Part shown: piece by piece, positions 1 through 7,507 of the stretch | Position numbering within the stretch: the first letter of the stretch is position 1 | Layout of the letters: every line of letters starts with the position of its first letter | Source: Halomonas sp. HAL1 | GTDB taxonomy: Bacteria > Pseudomonadota > Gammaproteobacteria > Pseudomonadales > Halomonadaceae | Length of the DNA: 64,000 bases | Assembly: GCF_030544485.1 (NCBI RefSeq) | Contig: NZ_CP130610.1 | Location: forward strand, 2,976,001-3,040,000 | Direction of reading: 5' to 3' | Translations under genes and position numbers: made by a program | Notes under the pieces: generated by a model | The model's database searches: none | Told to the model about the DNA's origin: nothing | The model's input: the letters and a program-made list of their open reading frames with translations, nothing else

Positions 1-629
1 CCAGTGGCGCTATGTACGGCCCACAGGCCGACGGCCCAGGCAACGATTAGCATCAGCACGCCTTGAAAGGCATTGGTGCGGCCAATCGCCCGCTGTCCGC
101 TGACGTAGAGATACACGGCAATACAGGCCAACACCAGCACGACTCCCAGCCAAATCGGCATCAAGCCGCCGCTCATCACAAACAAAATATAGGCAGAGCC
201 GATAGTTTGAAGCACCGCATAGGCAACAGAGCCGATCGCCATAACGAGTGCCGCCAGTGCCCCCAGTGCAGGACTCTGGTAACGGTCAGATATAGCGCTT
301 GCTTGGGTTACGTGACCAAACTGCTCGCCGAATTGCCACACTTTCGGGCCGAAGTACCATGCGACCAACGCGAGATAGGCAAGGTAAATCGCTACATAAA
401 ATACCGCGACACCTTTGGAATAAGCCCAACCGGGCGCACCCATGAAGGTGTAAGCACTCACACTACCGGCGGCGATCAGCAGGTAGAGCGTTACCGGCCC
501 CATGCTGCGACCCGCTACGCCCCACTCCTCCAGGCTGTTCATGGAGCGGCCTGCCTTGGCGCGCAGGCCAATCACCATCGCAATGGCCACATACGTCAGC
601 GTTATCAGCAATGGCCAAGGGCTATTCAT
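1..629 (-). CDS. Sodium:solute symporter (SSS family), C-terminus beyond window
   Basis: The reverse strand reads an open frame from ATG at 629 to the window edge (about 209 residues), so the C-terminal part is missing. The N-terminus is a membrane helix (NSPWPLLITLTYVAIAMV), followed by the EEWGVAGRSMGP segment typical of SSS-family Na+/solute symporters and several more hydrophobic helices (YLLIAAGSVSAYTFMGAPG, ALAALVMAIGSVAYAVL). The ATG overlaps the stop of the upstream small membrane gene (ATGAATAG), which points to translational coupling. It would import an organic solute with Na+. The substrate cannot be read from the sequence. The family is secure. Confidence 0.85.
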   Translation of the reverse strand, partial: MNSPWPLLITLTYVAIAMVIGLRAKAGRSMNSLEEWGVAGRSMGPVTLYLLIAAGSVSAYTFMGAPGWAYSKGVAVFYVAIYLAYLALVAWYFGPKVWQFGEQFGHVTQASAISDRYQSPALGALAALVMAIGSVAYAVLQTIGSAYILFVMSGGLMPIWLGVVLVLACIAVYLYVSGQRAIGRTNAFQGVLMLIVAWAVGLWAVHSAT

Positions 630-855
630 GGTCGTCTCGCTCCACAATCCGATTACCGATCAGCATGACCACCACGCAGGCAAAAATAACCAGATAGCTC
701 CATACCACCATTAACGGGAGCCCCAACACTAGCGTTGCCTGGTTCACCAGGCCAATCACTGGCCAGGTTCCCGCCAGCACCAGTGCCACGAAAGCAATCA
801 ATAACCCCCACCCTGCCCGAGAGGTGGGCAGTACCAAAAAGCGTCGCATGAGCAT
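622..855 (-). CDS. Small two-helix membrane protein, DUF3311-like, symporter partner
   Basis: This 77-residue protein has two hydrophobic helices (GWGLLIAFVALVLAGTWPV and about residues 45-65) joined by a VNQATLVLGLPLMVVWSY segment. That arrangement resembles the small DUF3311-type proteins encoded directly before SSS symporters. Its stop overlaps the start of the symporter gene by 8 bases. It ends with a short charged cytoplasmic tail (NRIVERDDHE). It probably assists assembly or function of the symporter. This is inferred from position and topology, and no enzymatic motif is visible. Confidence 0.7.
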   Translation of the reverse strand: MLMRRFLVLPTSRAGWGLLIAFVALVLAGTWPVIGLVNQATLVLGLPLMVVWSYLVIFACVVVMLIGNRIVERDDHE

Positions 856-929
856 TCCCTTCGTTATTAATGATTAAACGTATTCAGAGGCAGAGCCATG
901 TAAAGACCGATGTTAACTGACAGTTGCCA

Positions 930-2348
930 TTACGCTGGCAGCATCGGCCAGCGTAATGGCAACGCCAGGCGCGTCTCCAATTGATGAGCCAATTTCAGCA
1001 CGAAATGATCGTCGAAACGTGGGCCAATCAACTGCACACCAATAGGCATGTTAGCGGCCAGGGCCGGTGACGTTGCTGGACTGCTGAATCCAGCGTTAAG
1101 CGAGATTGCAGGCTGCTCCCCCATGTTCCAGGGCACGGTGTAGGCAATATGCTCGAACGGTTGGCGCGGATCATTGCTGGGTGATGGCCACTCGGCAGGA
1201 AAGGCGATAGTGGGCGTTGAGGGTGAGATTACCGCATCGACCTTATCAAATACCGCTTCAGTAGCACGCCGCATGGCCATCGTCTGCTGAAACCCCTGCA
1301 ACGCGGCTACGCCACTTAAACGTTCACCACCATCTGCCCAGGCCAAAATCGCAGGCAGCACTTTTTCGCGCTCCTCAGAGGAGAGCTTTAGCAGCTCTCC
1401 CCACTGACGAGCCTGCCAAAATTGATCCAGCCCATCCAGCATCTCTCGAGTCAACACTGGTGCTAACGGCACCAGCGTTGCACCTGCGGCTTCCAGTTGC
1501 TTTGCTGCCTGCTCGACATGACGGCGAATCTCGTCATCCAGCGGTAAGCCGCAGCCTGCCTCCATCATCACCCCTATGCGCAGGCCCTTCATCTCTAGCG
1601 ATAAATCCAGCCAATCGATCTCTTCCGGCGGCAGGCGCATTGCATCGCGCCGATCCGTCCGGGCCAGCGCTGTCATCATTAGCGCGGCATCTTCTACACT
1701 GCGCGTCATGGGCCCTGCACAACGGCCCACATAATACGGGTCTATCGGTATACGACCCAGGGTCGGCTTAAATCCCACTACGCCGCACCACGCGGCGGGC
1801 AACCGTATCGAACCACCGATATCGGTACCTACGTGCAGCGGCCCAAACCCGGCAGCCGCCGCAGCGCCTGCGCCCGAGCTGGAACCGCCGGTATTACATG
1901 CCAGCTTCCAGGGATTACGAGTCAGGCCATGAAAGGACGATAGCCCTGATGACAGCATGCCAAAATCAGGGCAGGTGGTTTTCGCCACCACCAGCGCATG
2001 GTCTTCCGCAAGCCGCGCAGCCGGAGGCGCATCTTCTCGAACAACGGCCTGCTCCCCCAGCCCTGTCCCTCCAGGAACTGGCATTCCCTTGGTGGCAATC
2101 AGCTCTTTCAGGGTTATCGGCACTCCATCCAGTGCGCCGCCTGGCTCGCCTTTGGCCCAACGCCGGGTCGAGGCCTCCGCGGTTTCCAGCAGCGACTCGG
2201 GGCGATAGGTGTAAAGCGCGTTGATATGCGGTTCCCATTGATCAATATGGGAAATCAGTGTTTCAGCAACATCCAGAGGAGAAAATGCTTGAGTGCGGTA
2301 ACCTTCGAGTAATTGAGTAGCGGTCAACTGGTGTAGTTCGGGCATCAC
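930..2348 (-). CDS. Amidase (amidase signature family)
   Basis: 472 residues, a normal length for amidase-signature hydrolases, which cleave C-N amide bonds with a Ser-cisSer-Lys triad. The catalytic Lys lies in GVPITLKELIATKG (about residue 82). The Gly/Ser-rich signature GGSSSGAGAAAAAGFG follows and contains the cis-Ser, then GTDIGGSIRLPAAW with the nucleophilic Ser. It is cytoplasmic, with no signal peptide. The substrate (indoleacetamide, aryl amide, or a glutamyl-tRNA amidase relative) cannot be told. No GatB or GatC gene lies nearby, so GatA is unlikely. It is separated from the symporter pair by 74 bases on the same strand, so co-transcription and a link between uptake and hydrolysis are possible. 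Confidence 0.88.
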   Translation of the reverse strand: MMPELHQLTATQLLEGYRTQAFSPLDVAETLISHIDQWEPHINALYTYRPESLLETAEASTRRWAKGEPGGALDGVPITLKELIATKGMPVPGGTGLGEQAVVREDAPPAARLAEDHALVVAKTTCPDFGMLSSGLSSFHGLTRNPWKLACNTGGSSSGAGAAAAAGFGPLHVGTDIGGSIRLPAAWCGVVGFKPTLGRIPIDPYYVGRCAGPMTRSVEDAALMMTALARTDRRDAMRLPPEEIDWLDLSLEMKGLRIGVMMEAGCGLPLDDEIRRHVEQAAKQLEAAGATLVPLAPVLTREMLDGLDQFWQARQWGELLKLSSEEREKVLPAILAWADGGERLSGVAALQGFQQTMAMRRATEAVFDKVDAVISPSTPTIAFPAEWPSPSNDPRQPFEHIAYTVPWNMGEQPAISLNAGFSSPATSPALAANMPIGVQLIGPRFDDHFVLKLAHQLETRLALPLRWPMLPA

Positions 2349-2836
2349 ATCACCTTTGCTGTTGTTATCATGTCGTCATTACCACTAATGTCAGCATGAA
2401 CCCACTCAGTGCCTTCTGCTATTTCAATATTGACCACAGCGTGTCCACTTTTTGTGTGCACATTGCTTTCAAGACGACGCTTCCGTCATCGTTTGCAGGG
2501 CACTCGCCAGTAAATCAATCTGACGGCTGATTGCCGTGGGGGCGATATGTAACTGAGCTGCGGCTTGGCGCAAGGAGTGGCAATGGGCAACCGTATCGAA
2601 GTACCGCAGAGCCCGGCCGCTGATCATAACTACCTCGATCTCTCAGATGGCCAGTCCGCGACTACGCTGGTATTAGCGTTGTGGGTGTAAGGCCGTTGGA
2701 GGGTGATATCGCTTTGCATTCATGGCACTCAGTTTTTTTAGCACAAGCGAATACAGTAGCGATAAACGAAACGCCTCGCTAGAGGAAACGACTCAAACAG
2801 CTTTGTAGTGAAAACAACATGGTTTAAAGAGCGCTA
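2349..2836. other. Intergenic region with a LysR remnant
   Basis: 488 bases lie between the amidase start and the end of bluB. The only coding signal is a truncated LysR helix-turn-helix frame on the minus strand (2469-2627, listed separately). The rest contains AT-rich stretches that could hold the amidase promoter (2349-2460). I see no other gene, RNA or clear terminator. Confidence 0.6.
2469..2627 (-). pseudogene. LysR-type regulator remnant (HTH only)
   Basis: A 52-codon frame from ATG at 2627 to a stop at 2469-2471. It reads ALRYFDTVAHCHSLRQAAA and then QLHIAPTAISRQIDLL, a clear LysR winged-helix N-terminus (the A-AQLH-APTAISRQI pattern). It then diverges (ASALQTMTEASS) where ExxLGxxLFER should follow, and it stops. 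An in-frame TGA lies 18 bases before the ATG. The whole effector-binding domain is missing. It is most likely a decayed regulator. A functional HTH microprotein is possible but not supported. Confidence 0.65.
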
Positions 2837-3538
2837 TTACTGTTCGCCCAACGCCTTTTCAAGCGGGCTGCCTGCCAAGGATTGCCCCCACTTATCCCCA
2901 TGCACCAGTTCGCTCAATGGTAAGCGGGAGCGCCAGCCTTTGGCTTCAAGCTCCGGCTGATCTAAAAACTCGCTCACATAGCCAAGGCAGAGATACGCCA
3001 GAGGATAGACATGTTCAGGCAAATTCAACGCCGCGCTTAGCTGCTCTTGATCGAGAATACTCACCCAGCCAACGCCAATACCTTCTGCCCGCGCCGCTAG
3101 CCAAAGATTTTGCACTGCTAAGCAGGTACTAAACAGGTCGGTATCGACAATGCTATTGCGCCCCAGCACATGCGGGCCGCCCCGGCTTCGGTCACAGGTA
3201 ATACAGAGATTGAGTGGGCTTTCCAGAATGCCTTGCAGTTTAAGGCTGCGGTAATGCTCCTTGCGCTCGCCTTCAAAGCGCTCGGCGGCCTTCCGGTTCT
3301 CCTGCTCGAACATCGCCAGCACGGTTTCCCTGACGTCACGACTTTCAATCACGATGAAATCCCAGGGCTGCATAAACCCTACTGACGGCGCATGGTGTGC
3401 AGCTTCTAAAAGACGGGCCAGCACATCAGGGGGAATCCGGTCGGGCAGAAATTGCGAGCGCACGTCGCGCCGTTCGTGTATGGCGCGGTAAAGCCCACGG
3501 CGCTCAGCATCGGTAAAACGGTGATTCGAGGTGGTCAT
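2837..3538 (-). CDS. bluB: 5,6-dimethylbenzimidazole synthase BluB (nitroreductase fold)
   Basis: 233 residues. BluB uses O2 to fragment reduced FMN into 5,6-dimethylbenzimidazole, the lower ligand of vitamin B12. Diagnostic features are the ERRDVRSQFLP segment near residue 25, with the Asp that separates BluB from plain nitroreductases, then AAHHAPSVGFMQPWDF, GGPHVLGRNS, and the GIGVGWVSI segment. No other cobalamin gene lies in the window, as is common for salvagers that only remodel cobamides. A quinone-reductase-like flavoprotein gene lies 59 bases upstream on the same strand and may be co-transcribed. A generic nitroreductase is the alternative, but the RRDVR and GFMQPWDF motifs favour BluB. 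Confidence 0.87.
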   Translation of the reverse strand: MTTSNHRFTDAERRGLYRAIHERRDVRSQFLPDRIPPDVLARLLEAAHHAPSVGFMQPWDFIVIESRDVRETVLAMFEQENRKAAERFEGERKEHYRSLKLQGILESPLNLCITCDRSRGGPHVLGRNSIVDTDLFSTCLAVQNLWLAARAEGIGVGWVSILDQEQLSAALNLPEHVYPLAYLCLGYVSEFLDQPELEAKGWRSRLPLSELVHGDKWGQSLAGSPLEKALGEQ

Positions 3539-3597
3539 GGCGCTTGTCGGACCTTTTGCTGATCTGATTTATAGACGAGTGAAGAGTCTACACGAGG

Positions 3598-4353
3598 TCA
3601 GCCCAGCCTCCATCGCAATGGCGTTGTTTGGCGTAATACGCCGTCCTCGTCCCAGTCATCCCACCCAGCAAATGGGATGGCCAGCTCATTCTCCAGACTC
3701 TTCAGCCGAAATATCCAGGCCGCTTTACAAGCCTCCAGGTGACCCGGGAGGTCAGCTTCCGCTTGATAACGAATACCGCCGCCCTGAATGCCGTAGTTCA
3801 CCTGGGGCGCCAGTACGTCAAAGCCAACGTAGTACAGGGATGAATGAATCGGCCAAAGCCAGTGAACCATGTCGCCTGCACGACCAAAGGGCTGAAATGT
3901 CTTTTCAGGCGAGCCCGTGGTCACTGAAAGTATGGCCCTCTTGCCACGATAGTAGCCTTTATCGTAACGCATGCGACTCGTGTAGCGTCCTCCATACACC
4001 AGCACCCGATCAAACCAGCCTTTCAAAATGGCAGGCTGGGCGTGCCACCATAAGGGAAACTGGAAGATCACCAAGTCAGCCCACTCCAACCGCGCCAACT
4101 CCCGCTGGACGTCCTGCGGCAATGTGTTTTCTTCGTGGTGAGCCCGCTGCTCATTGAGGGGATAGAAGTAGTCCGATGCCACAGCGCTATGCGGATAGTG
4201 CCCAGCGCGCTCCACTGGATCAAACTGCTCAGCATAAAGATCATCCACTTCCACTGTGTGACCCTCGCCTATCAGCTGTGCTACCGCTTCATCTACTAGG
4301 CCGCCATTAAACGACTTGCATTCAGGATGAGCCAAGACGATCAATACATTCAT
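3598..4353 (-). CDS. NAD(P)H dehydrogenase (quinone), flavodoxin-2 fold
   Basis: 251 residues with the flavodoxin-like fold of NQO1/KefF-type reductases, which make two-electron hydride transfers from NAD(P)H through FAD or FMN to quinones. It begins MNVLIVLAHPECKSFNGGL (the phosphate-binding loop). It then has DLVIFQFPLWWHAQPAILKG, the hallmark FPLWW motif of the family, and AILSVTTGSPEKTF. It is cytosolic. It is transcribed away from the LysR gene at 4442, with 88 bases between the two starts, so that regulator probably controls it. BluB lies 59 bases downstream. It might supply reduced flavin, but this is not shown. Confidence 0.85.
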   Translation of the reverse strand: MNVLIVLAHPECKSFNGGLVDEAVAQLIGEGHTVEVDDLYAEQFDPVERAGHYPHSAVASDYFYPLNEQRAHHEENTLPQDVQRELARLEWADLVIFQFPLWWHAQPAILKGWFDRVLVYGGRYTSRMRYDKGYYRGKRAILSVTTGSPEKTFQPFGRAGDMVHWLWPIHSSLYYVGFDVLAPQVNYGIQGGGIRYQAEADLPGHLEACKAAWIFRLKSLENELAIPFAGWDDWDEDGVLRQTTPLRWRLG

Positions 4354-4441
4354 ACTGCGCTTCCCCTATCGATTGGTTCAACGACACACTAACCTGTTCA
4401 TATATGTTCAAAAATTGGCTAAAAATGAGAACCAGGCTTGC

Positions 4442-5314
4442 ATGAATGAACAACGGATAAGATGGGACGACCTAGAAATTGTGCTAGCGATTGCCGAGGC
4501 GGGTTCGCTATCCGGCGCCAGCCGAACGCTGCGGATCAGCCACGCCACTGTTTTCAGGCGCCTGAGCGAGATGGAGAGACGTCTGGGCGTTACTCTTTTT
4601 GAGCGCAGCCGTAACGGCTATACGCCGACCATGGCGGGCGACGATTTAACAGCGTCGGCCCGCCGCGTGCAGCATGAGATCAACGGCGCAGAGCGCCGAA
4701 TCATCGGGCAGGATTTAACGCTTACCGGTAGCCTGCGAATCACCACGACCGACACACTTTTCACGGGCCTGCTCTCCCCGCTGCTGGCAAGCTTTCGACA
4801 AACCTATCCGGCTATCACGCTGGAAGTGGTCATCTCCAACCAGCTTCACAGTTTGACGCGACGTGAGGCCGATATCGCGATCCGTCCGACTCGAACACCA
4901 CCCGAAACCCTAGTAGGTCGCAAGGCAGGCGATATCATCCTGGCAATGTATGGTCAAAAGGCATATTGGCGAAACACGCCGTTGCCATTGGATCCTGCAT
5001 CCTTGGCAACAGCGAACTGGATAGGCCCGGATGTATACCTAGGCGATACAGCACTTGAACAGTGGATGGTGGGTAAAAACGCGGCCTACCGGCTGGATAG
5101 CATGCTGGGGATGCAATTGGCGGTACGCCACGGGGCGGGCATTGCGGTACTGCCTTGCTATCTTGGTGATGCCGATGAAGCGCTACTCAGGCTCAGCGAA
5201 CCGATTGATGTGTTGACGACTCAGCTCTGGCTACTCACCCATCCAGATTTACGTCATGTGGCCAGAGTGCGCGCGTTTATGGAGGCGATCACTGAAGGGC
5301 TGCGCGGAGGGTAA
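4442..5314 (+). CDS. LysR family regulator, divergent from quinone reductase
   Basis: About 290 residues from ATG 4442. An upstream in-frame start at 4373 exists but would put 23 unrelated residues before the canonical LysR N-terminus (MNEQRIRWDDLEIVLAIAEA). The HTH reads GSLSGASRTLRISHATVFRRLSEMERRLGVTLFER. The remainder has the periplasmic-binding-protein-like effector domain (GSLRITTTDTLF, ADIAIRPTR). It belongs to the LysR subgroup with short linkers. The divergent arrangement with the quinone reductase implies control of that gene and autoregulation. The effector is unknown. Confidence 0.87.
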   Translation: MNEQRIRWDDLEIVLAIAEAGSLSGASRTLRISHATVFRRLSEMERRLGVTLFERSRNGYTPTMAGDDLTASARRVQHEINGAERRIIGQDLTLTGSLRITTTDTLFTGLLSPLLASFRQTYPAITLEVVISNQLHSLTRREADIAIRPTRTPPETLVGRKAGDIILAMYGQKAYWRNTPLPLDPASLATANWIGPDVYLGDTALEQWMVGKNAAYRLDSMLGMQLAVRHGAGIAVLPCYLGDADEALLRLSEPIDVLTTQLWLLTHPDLRHVARVRAFMEAITEGLRGG

Positions 5315-5375
5315 CCACAAGCTCTGGTGCCTGATCGATGGATCAAGTGACAGCGCCCCCCTATGGCAAGAGCGA

Positions 5376-5864
5376 TCACTCCTGCTCAAACTCCGCCAGG
5401 AACTGCGTCAGCAACTCATCCAGTTGCTGACGTTGTTCGTCAGTCAGCCCACTCACTAGCTGCGCCTGTGTCTCTACATGGGCAGCCACCGCTTCGTCTA
5501 TCAGATCAAATCCGCGCTGCGAAAGAGAGATCAGAAAACCGCGACCATCATCAGGGTTCTTGACCCGCTCGATCAGTCCTGACTTTTCCAATTGATGGAT
5601 ACGGTGAGTCATGGTGCCTGAGGTCACCATGGTGGATGCCATCAAATCGCTCGGCGATAGCGCATAGGGCGTCCCCTCTCGGCGCAGCGTGGCCAATACG
5701 TCAAAGCCCGCATCCGTCAGACCATATTTTGCCCAGGTCTTCTCCATCGCGCGCATCAAGGTGTGGTTCAGCCGTTTGACCCGCCCGATGGTACCCATCG
5801 GGGCTACGTCGAGGTCGGGCCGTTCCTGCCGCCACTGTTTGAGTATGTGGTCTACATGATCCAT
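5376..5864 (-). CDS. MarR family transcriptional regulator
   Basis: About 162 residues from ATG 5864 (a GTG at 5879 is possible; neither has a strong ribosome binding site). The winged helix spans the middle: YGLTDAGFDVLATLRREG, then PSDLMASTMVTSGTMTHRI (recognition helix) and QLEKSGLIERVKNPDDGRG (wing, with the classical D-GR). Helices at both ends form the dimer interface. It is divergent from an EamA exporter gene. The 98 bases between them hold two palindromes (5886 and 5915) of the MarR operator type. A local repressor of the exporter and of itself is the likely role. Confidence 0.9.
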   Translation of the reverse strand: MDHVDHILKQWRQERPDLDVAPMGTIGRVKRLNHTLMRAMEKTWAKYGLTDAGFDVLATLRREGTPYALSPSDLMASTMVTSGTMTHRIHQLEKSGLIERVKNPDDGRGFLISLSQRGFDLIDEAVAAHVETQAQLVSGLTDEQRQQLDELLTQFLAEFEQE

Positions 5865-5885
5865 CGGTGTATTTTGCACCCAGTT

Positions 5886-5901
5886 ATCTTGACGTCAAGA
5901 T
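5886..5901. promoter_or_regulatory. Palindromic MarR-type operator 1
   Basis: A perfect 16-base palindrome, ATCTTGACGTCAAGAT, between the marR-like and EamA genes. The half-site CTTGA recurs in the second palindrome 27 bases downstream (centre to centre). It overlaps a possible -35 (TTGACG) with TAACTT 17 bases later as a candidate -10 for the EamA gene. That position suits repression. Confidence 0.7.
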
Positions 5902-5914
5902 TAATCACACATAA

Positions 5915-5926
5915 CTTGATATCAAG
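5915..5926. promoter_or_regulatory. Palindromic MarR-type operator 2
   Basis: A perfect 12-base palindrome, CTTGATATCAAG. It shares the CTTGA/TCAAG half-sites with operator 1 and is flanked by bases that continue the symmetry imperfectly (AACTTG...CAAGAT). It lies 37 bases before the EamA start codon. Confidence 0.65.
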
Positions 5927-5962
5927 ATATCAATTAAAACGCCGCTCTCGAGAACTTCGCCA

Positions 5963-6901
5963 ATGCCACCATCCAGCGCCACCCGTACGCCTTCAACCAA
6001 ACGAGCCTGGCTTGCTCCGCTACTGTACTTGTTGTCAGGGGGTGCTTTGCTGGGTCTATCGACTAATTTGGCTAAATTTGCCAACGATATGCAACTGCCC
6101 GCGCTCTCTTTTCTGTATTGGTCAATTTCAGGGGCGGCACTTATTCTGCTTGCGCTCGCCGCCTATCGCCGCAATCTGCCACCGTTGACCGTTCGTAGCG
6201 TCGAGTACTACCTGATCTCTGCGCTGCTGGGCGTGGCGGGCGCCAACCTGCTCTTCTTTTCGGCTATCCCCCATGTCGGAGCAGGGTTTGTGGCATTGAT
6301 CATCACGCTGCCACCGCTGCTCACCTACGTTGGTGCGTTGACGTTAAAAATGGAGCGCTTTCAGCTCTTGCGTGCGGCTGGCGTCATGTCAGCCCTTGCG
6401 GGAGCCTTCACCCTGGCTTTCCATAAGCTTTCCGCCCCTGATGCTGACTACCTTTGGATTCTTCTCGCCTTGATTGGCCCTGTGCTGCTGGCCATCGGCA
6501 ACCTCTATCGAACCCTGCGCTGGCCAGTGGGGGTATCCAGCGATGCGCTGGCGCCAGGGATGCTGATAGCTGCCTCTATTCTGCTGCTGGGGGTGGGCCT
6601 ACTGCCAGGCTTCTCACTTCACGTGCCCATGGATCGATCTCTGCCGATGTTTTTGATTGCCATCCAGGCGGTGGTTTTCGCGGGTCAGTTTTTACTGCTC
6701 TTCCTGCTACAGAAAAGCGGCGGCCCGGTATTTCTGAGCTTGCTGGGCTCTGTCGGTGCCGTGGTGGGTGTGCCGGTCGCCATCCTGTTACAGGGAGAAA
6801 CCGCCCCCGAAGGCTTGCTGCTTGGCATCTTATTGATTGGTGCCGGTATCGCCCTGCTTAATATTGGTAAAGCGAAGCAGGTGCCTAATAGATCAGCCTA
6901 A
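5963..6901 (+). CDS. EamA/DMT family transporter
   Basis: 312 residues made almost entirely of hydrophobic helices, consistent with the 10-helix drug/metabolite transporter fold built from two EamA repeats. The first repeat opens at AWLAPLLYLLSGGALLGLS and the second near YLWILLALIGPVLLAIGN. The N-terminal 15 residues are polar and cytoplasmic. Such proteins export amino acids, nucleosides or drugs across the inner membrane. Its divergent MarR neighbour and the two operators between them suggest induction by a substrate-like ligand. The substrate is not predictable. Confidence 0.87.
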   Translation: MPPSSATRTPSTKRAWLAPLLYLLSGGALLGLSTNLAKFANDMQLPALSFLYWSISGAALILLALAAYRRNLPPLTVRSVEYYLISALLGVAGANLLFFSAIPHVGAGFVALIITLPPLLTYVGALTLKMERFQLLRAAGVMSALAGAFTLAFHKLSAPDADYLWILLALIGPVLLAIGNLYRTLRWPVGVSSDALAPGMLIAASILLLGVGLLPGFSLHVPMDRSLPMFLIAIQAVVFAGQFLLLFLLQKSGGPVFLSLLGSVGAVVGVPVAILLQGETAPEGLLLGILLIGAGIALLNIGKAKQVPNRSA

Positions 6902-6988
6902 ACGGTGGGCCTAAGTGATGGGGTGATGATCATGGCAGGACGCTGTGGAGAGGGAGTCACAAGAGCCGTTATACCATCCTACTTACTG

Positions 6989-7414
6989 CTACAGAATGAG
7001 ACGCTCCATGGAGTGCATTCCTCCTGCGGTTTTCACTATCCTAAACCCCATGCGCTCGTACAAAGCGATGGCTGGATTGATACAAAACACGCGAAGCCGA
7101 AGTAAGTGAATGCCCGCGTGCTGGGCAGTTTCACCCGTGAAGCGGATCGCCTCTGCACCCAAGCCTTGGCGCTGCCACGGCGGGGCAATTTGTAGTTCCC
7201 GAATATAGTAGGCGTTTTGATCGTGATTGATGCATAGCAGCCCCACGCGTGACGCGTTTATGACTAACGCGTAGCTGTCCAACTCGCCCCACTGTCTATT
7301 AAACAGATCGATATCCCATCGCATATCCAACTGCTTATAGTAGCTAGACATATTTTGACGAATTAGTTTTTCCGCGAACGCCTTGTCGTCAGTCGGCCGA
7401 ATGATAGGCGTCAT
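6989..7414 (-). CDS. GNAT family N-acetyltransferase
   Basis: 141 residues with the GNAT fold. The acetyl-CoA binding motif A reads LQIAPPWQRQGLGAEAIRF (Q/R-x-x-G-x-G/A). It is followed by the conserved HLLRLRVFCINPAIALYERMGFR segment, split here as HLLRLRVFCINPA and IALYERMGF (the NPA-ALYE-GF pattern). A strong ribosome binding site (AGGAG, 7 bases before ATG) supports the start. It lies downstream of astB on the same strand, 93 bases after astB starts its non-overlapping gap, and is probably separate. The substrate is unknown. Confidence 0.85.
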   Translation of the reverse strand: MTPIIRPTDDKAFAEKLIRQNMSSYYKQLDMRWDIDLFNRQWGELDSYALVINASRVGLLCINHDQNAYYIRELQIAPPWQRQGLGAEAIRFTGETAQHAGIHLLRLRVFCINPAIALYERMGFRIVKTAGGMHSMERLIL

Positions 7415-7507
7415 ATCTCGACTCCTGGTGCTTGCTTCAGGTCTATGTGATGGCCCTTCCTTCGCGTTGCATGGACACTATCAATATTGAATCCGCTTAC
7501 GCTATTC

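Noticed and set aside
63..668. A 201-codon plus-strand frame at the window start
   Set aside because: It is antisense to the sodium:solute symporter gene, whose translation gives clear membrane helices and family motifs.
3531..4157. A 208-codon plus-strand frame
   Set aside because: It is antisense to the quinone reductase gene and begins inside the bluB start region. The composition is Pro/Ser-rich as in shadow frames.
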